Positions 59,765 through 64,000 of a stretch of DNA of 64,000 nucleotides are shown here, piece by piece. The DNA is taken from NCBI GenBank assembly GCA_002308995.1, contig DBWQ01000005.1, positions 34,011 to 98,010 on the forward strand, in the 5' to 3' direction. A program made the translations under genes and the position numbers. Below the pieces are notes generated by a model. The model saw only the letters and a list, made by a program, of their open reading frames with translations. It did no database searches and was not told the DNA's origin. The DNA comes from Clostridiales bacterium UBA1234. GTDB taxonomy: Bacteria; Bacillota; Clostridia; TANB77; UBA1234. How positions within the stretch are numbered: the first letter of the stretch is position 1; each line of letters begins with the position of its first letter.

Positions 59765-59810
59765 CTTTTTTCAAAAAATTTGTCCCTTTTTGTTGAGTAA
59801 AACAGTTATA
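59765..59810 (+). repeat. Relic copy of the Spo0A-C-like gene promoter
   Basis: TTTGTCCCTTTTT, CAGTTATA and GAGGGTA-AGTTATTA follow the same order and spacing as 54218-54270 upstream of the Spo0A-C-like gene, but no gene follows. The region 59715-59936 holds otherwise only A/T-rich DNA and a hairpin CTACTCA/TGAGTAG near 59877-59896. Confidence 0.4.
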
Positions 59811-59924
59811 TATGCGTGAGGGTATAGTTATTATATATTTTTTTTGCTTTTTTTTCTTTATTTTTTATGAAACGACTACTCATTTAGTTGAGTAGCTTTC
59901 ATTCCTCACTAAAAATATATAATT

Positions 59925-59960
59925 CAAAGCCAAGTATCAACTTGATACTTGGCTTTTTTT
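59925..59960. terminator. Terminator at the end of the restriction operon
   Basis: Perfect stem AAAGCCAAGTATCAA / TTGATACTTGGCTTT, overlapping the last codons of the 59937-60548 gene; TTTTTTT on the + side. Confidence 0.7.
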
Positions 59961-60548
59961 ATCATTATTATTCTTACTTGGAAAATACTTCTTTCCTACC
60001 TGCCATAAATACCTATCAATGTCCTTTAGATTGTATTCTTCGATTTTATAGAATTCTCTAAATGATATTAGTATATCCTTATATTGGGTATAGTCCTTTA
60101 AATCTGCTTTTTTAAAATTATAAAATCTATCTTTTTTCTTAAAATACATTAATACCTTTTCAACGTAATTATCGTAAATAGGATATATTTCAGGGAAATG
60201 ATGACTACAATACTTTGTTGCAAACGAATAAAAATTCTTTTTCTTTCCTTTAATTTTTATTTTTGCAATATCATTAACTAATGTAGTATCCCCCTTTTTT
60301 AGTCTTGTATCTATGTTTAATTCATAAATGTGTTTGGCGACAGTAAATATTGAAAAAATATTTGTGCTATAAAAATCATTCAATGAGCTAGCTTTTATAA
60401 GAATATCACTAATATCTTTATTATTAGGATATGTTTTAAAAAACAACTTGTTCAGGCTCTTTTCTTGTAAGACATAGTTTTCTAGTGAATCCCATTTTTT
60501 CAAATACTTTTCAACTTCTTTTTTGGTTGGTCTTGGTATATTTTTCAT
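59937..60548 (-). CDS. Restriction-locus-associated protein of unknown function
   Basis: 203 residues, not recognised. Lysine-rich and helical: KKWDSLENYVLQEKSLNKLF at the start, then NIFSIFTVAKHIYELNIDTRL, and a compact motif SFATKYCSHHFPEIYPIYDNYVEKVL (cut) near residue 105-130. The HFP..YPIYDxxVxKVL phrase is common in small helical proteins encoded beside restriction systems. No membrane segment. It starts 20 nt after the HsdR stop, so it is the last gene of that operon. AT-rich like the host, no CGG. Confidence 0.6.
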   Translation of the reverse strand: MKNIPRPTKKEVEKYLKKWDSLENYVLQEKSLNKLFFKTYPNNKDISDILIKASSLNDFYSTNIFSIFTVAKHIYELNIDTRLKKGDTTLVNDIAKIKIKGKKKNFYSFATKYCSHHFPEIYPIYDNYVEKVLMYFKKKDRFYNFKKADLKDYTQYKDILISFREFYKIEEYNLKDIDRYLWQVGKKYFPSKNNNDKKSQVSS

Positions 60549-60568
60549 CTAAATCACCCACTTTGACA

Positions 60569-63500
60569 TTAACTAGCATAGATTTCTGCGTTTCTATTTA
60601 TTGTTTCTATTTCCTCTCTAATTTGTTTAAAAGCCACTAGATTATCACTAAAAACATCAATAACAGCGCCAAGAGAGTTGAAAGGATCCTCATTTAATGT
60701 TTCTATACTAATCGTGCCATTTTTTATAACATAGCCAATTAGCATTTTTACAAACTCTATCTGCTTGCTATTTAGTCTATTATCATTGATATATTTTGAA
60801 AAAATATTGTTTGCTGTATCGCTATCTAATCCAACAATACTTCTTACAACTTGAATAACATTTTTATCTCCAAAAGCCTTAACAAAATCGCTGTTGTTTC
60901 CCAAATCTTCAAACATTATCTTTTCAAGTTCTTTCTTATCTGTTTCCGTTAAAACTTGGTTATGCTTAATTTTATATATAATTAGATTGTCTAGATTTCC
61001 ATTAAGGAATTTTGTAACCTTCTTCTTATAACTACTATAATCACCAGTAGGCGTAATAATTGGCTCATTCCCCTCATCTATAGTCAAAACATCTACAAAA
61101 TCTGTTCGATAATAAATTGTTGGAGATGGGTCATCTAAAAACTTTATCAAATCTCTTAACTCATTTCTAATCTTTTCTATTTCAAAGAAATCGGCCCTCT
61201 GCCAATACTCAGCATCAGAAGCTTTCTCTATTATTTCTTTTTTGTCCACAATTTGAGGTATTGTTCCTAATTTCTTTAATTCATTCATTAAGTCAGAAAT
61301 AATCATCAATTGTCTACTTGTATTTTTTCCTTTTATTCTGCCTACCTGAACACCGTACACAAGATTGTCAAATCTTTTAGCAAATTCATCATTATCTTCG
61401 CTTAAAAATATAGTGATTAAGTTTTCTTTGATTTCTCCATAGGAAATACCATCAATATGTTGCCAAGCTTCAATCTTGGAGAACTTATCTATATAAACCA
61501 TTTTATTTCGAACAATAAAGCTTTCTTTATTCAATCCATTAATTCTACCAACAAAATCTTGAACCAATTCATTCCTATAATTCACATATTCCTCTTGAGA
61601 TTGATAGGCTAAGTTTTCAAGTTCAACTATCAAATCAAGTTTCAAAGTATAGATTTTTTCAGTTAATGATGATGCATTCGGTGCTTCTATGCCCCTTTCA
61701 TTTTCTTCAAAGAACTCAAAGTTTCTACAACAATCAAAGATATAGAACTGATTCTTATCAAGGCCTGTACCAAAAATATCTTTGCATAATCTAGTTCCTC
61801 TACCTATCATTTGCCAAAATTTTATTTTTGATTTTACTGGTTTAAAGAATACTAGATTTAACACCTCAGGCACATCAATACCAGTATCTAACATATCAAC
61901 TGATACTGCAATTTGAGGTAATTTCTCAACAAATTCAAACTTTTCAATCAATGTCGAAGCAAAATTAACCTGATTATCAATTACTCTAGCAAATTCTCCG
62001 TTGTACTTTGGATATAATGAATCAAACACTTGAACTATTTCATCTGCATGTTTGTGATTTCTAGCAAAGATTATTGTTTTTCCCAATTTATCTCCGCCTT
62101 CAACCTTAAGGCCTTTCGTCATCAAAGTCTCCAAAATAAGCTTTATTGTATCTCTATTAAATAGCCAAGAATTAATTGCAGAACTACTTATTTCTTCCAC
62201 CATTCCATCTTCACTGCTAAATGTATTTTCATATTCTTCCTTATCTTCGTCACTTAATTCACTGTATTTAATTCCTCTATCCAAAAATTGCGTATTTGTC
62301 TTAATAGTGTGGTAATTAACAAGATATCCGTCTTTTACAGCTTCGTCATATTCATATACGAATGTTGGCACATTGTTTTCCAACTCAAAGAACTTATAAG
62401 TATTCTTATCTACATCGTCTCTTGGGGTAGCCGTTAGTCCCACAAGCAATCCGTCAAAGTAATCAAATATTGCTTGATATTTCTTATAGATACTTCTATG
62501 AGCCTCATCAATAATAATCAAATCAAAATGCCCTGGAGTAAACAACTTATTTCCGTCTTTTGTTTTCATTGCATCAATGCAATTAATCATTGTTTGGTAA
62601 GTTGAGAACACGATTCTACTCTCTTCTGGGTCTCCATCTTTTGAAGACAATAAATTACAGCAAGACATATCTGGTAACAACTTTTTAAAATGCTTTTCTG
62701 CTTGCTTAACAAGTTCTGTTCTATCAGCTAAAAACAATACATTTTGAATCCAATTCTTATTGGTTAAGACATCCACAATTGATATAGCTGTTCTAGTTTT
62801 ACCTGTTCCAGTAGCCATCACTAAGAGTGCTTTTCTATGTTTTTTTTCAAATGCTTCGCACACACTTTTTACAGCCTCCATTTGATATGGTCTGTTAGTT
62901 ATCGCTTCACTTATAAAGACGTGTTCTAGACTTTCCTTTGATTTTCTTCTGTTAATAATTAATTGCAATTCTTTTTGCGTGTAAAATCCAGCAACTTTTC
63001 TTTCTGGATAGTTCCAATCATCCCACATAAAGATTTCTTTACCATTTGTATAATAAATTACAGGTCTCTGAGCATATTCTCTTTCAACGCAATCAGCATA
63101 TAACTTTGCTTGTTGTTGTCCAACTTTAGCATCTTTACTTGTTCTTTTTGCTTCCACAACAGCTAGAGGCTTTCCATTTTCTCCAAATAAGACATAATCA
63201 ACAAAACCTTTTTCTTGTGTTGAGGTCATATTGCTAACCTCAAGTTCTTCAACAATGTTTTTGCCGAACTCCCAACCAGCAATTTCCAAATCAAGATCTA
63301 TGAATCTTTTTCTTGTTTCGAACTCTGATATATCGTCAATTTTAAAGTTATATGATTCTTTCTTTCTATTTCTCGCATCAGTTAATTGCTTTCTTAATTC
63401 TTCATTTTCTTTTAGTGTTTTCTCTAATACAGCATCCTTCGCGTTTAGTTTGTTTTCAAGAGCTTCTCTTTCCTCTTTCTTCATATTATTATCATTCAGT

Positions 63501-63922
63501 GAAGGAAGGATAGACTCATCAAAACTAACTTCTTCATAATCCGAATCATAGCAGTATGAAATCCAATTCATAAAATCAAATAGGTATTTCAAGCTAAATA
63601 GAGCTTCTTCTCTTTTTACCTTTTTATTACTATGTACTGAAAAGTTGCCTAGTTTAATAATATAAGTAATCTCCTTAAATACATTTTCATCTATCATATT
63701 CTTAAAGTTAATATCATAAACAAGTGAAGAAAGATTATCTTGATATGGATTTTTTAAATCTTCGTCATTTGCATATAGCCACTTTACCCCAAGTTCTAAT
63801 GCTCTCCTACACATAATAGCGCAGGAAACATTTGAATTTGCAAGACTTTTTTCAGCTTCCCAAGAAGCTTCTGCAAATGCTTTAAACACTTTGTTTTTTA
63901 ATAAAAAATCAAAATTCGACAT
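60569..63922 (-). CDS. hsdR: Type I restriction enzyme R subunit
   Basis: 1117 residues. An N-terminal DUF4145-like helical domain (residues 1-130, EKSLANSNVSCAIMCRRALE) and a coiled coil near 150-185 lead into the PD-(D/E)xK nuclease: VDYVLFGENGKPLAVVEAKR near residue 240, with D and ExK. The SF2 translocase has Walker A MATGTGKTRTAIS near 368, DEAH box LIIIDEAHRS, LTATPRDD, and motif VI QMIGRGTRL near 715. The C-terminal EcoEI_R_C-type region binds the other subunits. The complex cuts unmodified DNA far from its recognition site. GGGGGAG ribosome site; starts 4 nt after the upstream gene. No in-frame CGG found. Confidence 0.92.
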   Translation of the reverse strand: MSNFDFLLKNKVFKAFAEASWEAEKSLANSNVSCAIMCRRALELGVKWLYANDEDLKNPYQDNLSSLVYDINFKNMIDENVFKEITYIIKLGNFSVHSNKKVKREEALFSLKYLFDFMNWISYCYDSDYEEVSFDESILPSLNDNNMKKEEREALENKLNAKDAVLEKTLKENEELRKQLTDARNRKKESYNFKIDDISEFETRKRFIDLDLEIAGWEFGKNIVEELEVSNMTSTQEKGFVDYVLFGENGKPLAVVEAKRTSKDAKVGQQQAKLYADCVEREYAQRPVIYYTNGKEIFMWDDWNYPERKVAGFYTQKELQLIINRRKSKESLEHVFISEAITNRPYQMEAVKSVCEAFEKKHRKALLVMATGTGKTRTAISIVDVLTNKNWIQNVLFLADRTELVKQAEKHFKKLLPDMSCCNLLSSKDGDPEESRIVFSTYQTMINCIDAMKTKDGNKLFTPGHFDLIIIDEAHRSIYKKYQAIFDYFDGLLVGLTATPRDDVDKNTYKFFELENNVPTFVYEYDEAVKDGYLVNYHTIKTNTQFLDRGIKYSELSDEDKEEYENTFSSEDGMVEEISSSAINSWLFNRDTIKLILETLMTKGLKVEGGDKLGKTIIFARNHKHADEIVQVFDSLYPKYNGEFARVIDNQVNFASTLIEKFEFVEKLPQIAVSVDMLDTGIDVPEVLNLVFFKPVKSKIKFWQMIGRGTRLCKDIFGTGLDKNQFYIFDCCRNFEFFEENERGIEAPNASSLTEKIYTLKLDLIVELENLAYQSQEEYVNYRNELVQDFVGRINGLNKESFIVRNKMVYIDKFSKIEAWQHIDGISYGEIKENLITIFLSEDNDEFAKRFDNLVYGVQVGRIKGKNTSRQLMIISDLMNELKKLGTIPQIVDKKEIIEKASDAEYWQRADFFEIEKIRNELRDLIKFLDDPSPTIYYRTDFVDVLTIDEGNEPIITPTGDYSSYKKKVTKFLNGNLDNLIIYKIKHNQVLTETDKKELEKIMFEDLGNNSDFVKAFGDKNVIQVVRSIVGLDSDTANNIFSKYINDNRLNSKQIEFVKMLIGYVIKNGTISIETLNEDPFNSLGAVIDVFSDNLVAFKQIREEIETINRNAEIYAS

Positions 63923-63925
63923 ATA

Positions 63926-64000
63926 TTAACTCCCCCATTTATGATATATGCTTTCTTCCATTTTCTTAAGTTCTATCTCACTTTCAAATTTCTGTTTATC
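63926..64000 (-). CDS. C-terminal end of the gene upstream of hsdR (probably hsdS or hsdM)
   Basis: The last 24 codons are visible: DKQKFESEIELKKMEESIYHKWGS (20 shown at most: EIELKKMEESIYHKWGS), then a stop 3 nt before the hsdR start. The charged helix would suit the tail of a specificity or modification subunit. Position suggests a type I RM operon; subunit identity cannot be decided here. Confidence 0.5.
   Translation of the reverse strand, partial: DKQKFESEIELKKMEESIYHKWGS

Noticed and set aside
1..64000. CRISPR array
   Set aside because: The only regular arrays are the coding repeats in the SLH gene and the 12-bp array at 53.9 kb; neither has spacers between repeats, and no cas genes are present.

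Overview
The window looks like the chromosome of an uncultured, low-GC, Gram-positive gut-type Firmicute (Bacilli/Clostridia side). Host genes are AT-rich with strong AGGAGG-type ribosome binding sites. The content includes SLH surface proteins, MurF, alanine racemase, a sigma-K fragment with a skin-like recombinase, and a Tn916-like regulatory pair.

Layout. 0-3.5 kb: flippase fragment, sugar-transfer ATP-grasp, alr, mutY. 3.5-13.2 kb: a leftward operon with a vWA/solute-binding fusion, XpaC, a second solute-binding protein, TelA and a thioester-less alpha-2-macroglobulin (A2M). 13.3-15.9 kb: three high-GC single-gene cassettes, each with an AT-rich promoter and its own terminator. 15.9-29.2 kb: a second A2M that has the thioester and a multi-spanning membrane block, then a giant SLH/vWA surface protein and a smaller SLH protein. 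29.5-39 kb: a secreted metallopeptidase, an atypical thioredoxin, a protease-less FtsH, a BI-1 protein, an unusual tRNA-Gly-like RNA, an O-antigen-ligase-like protein and MurF. 39-49.7 kb: LemA/DUF2207, a putative polyamine-conjugate operon (GSP-synthetase-like ligase, unknown protein, homospermidine synthase), TtcA and TcdA. 49.8-64 kb: a MITE-like repeat, then the 3' half of sigK cut exactly where the Bacillus skin element cuts it. Behind the cut lie a large serine recombinase, Tn916-like regulators, a Spo0A-C-like gene beside tandem 0A-box-like sites, five single-gene cassettes sharing one promoter/leader/terminator design, and a type I restriction locus running off the window. The other half of sigK is not visible, so the element is longer than 13.5 kb.

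Headline observation. The sigK fragment and the xpaC gene each appear frameshifted twice. All four breaks have the same form: an in-frame CGG codon at which skipping the C (+1) restores a conserved glycine (GGN) and the family sequence. By eye I found no in-frame CGG in the long host genes checked, although CGG triplets are frequent in their other frames. This suggests CGG is undecoded in this lineage and acts as a +1 frameshift site. The single-gene cassettes do carry in-frame CGG, which marks them as foreign to that regime.
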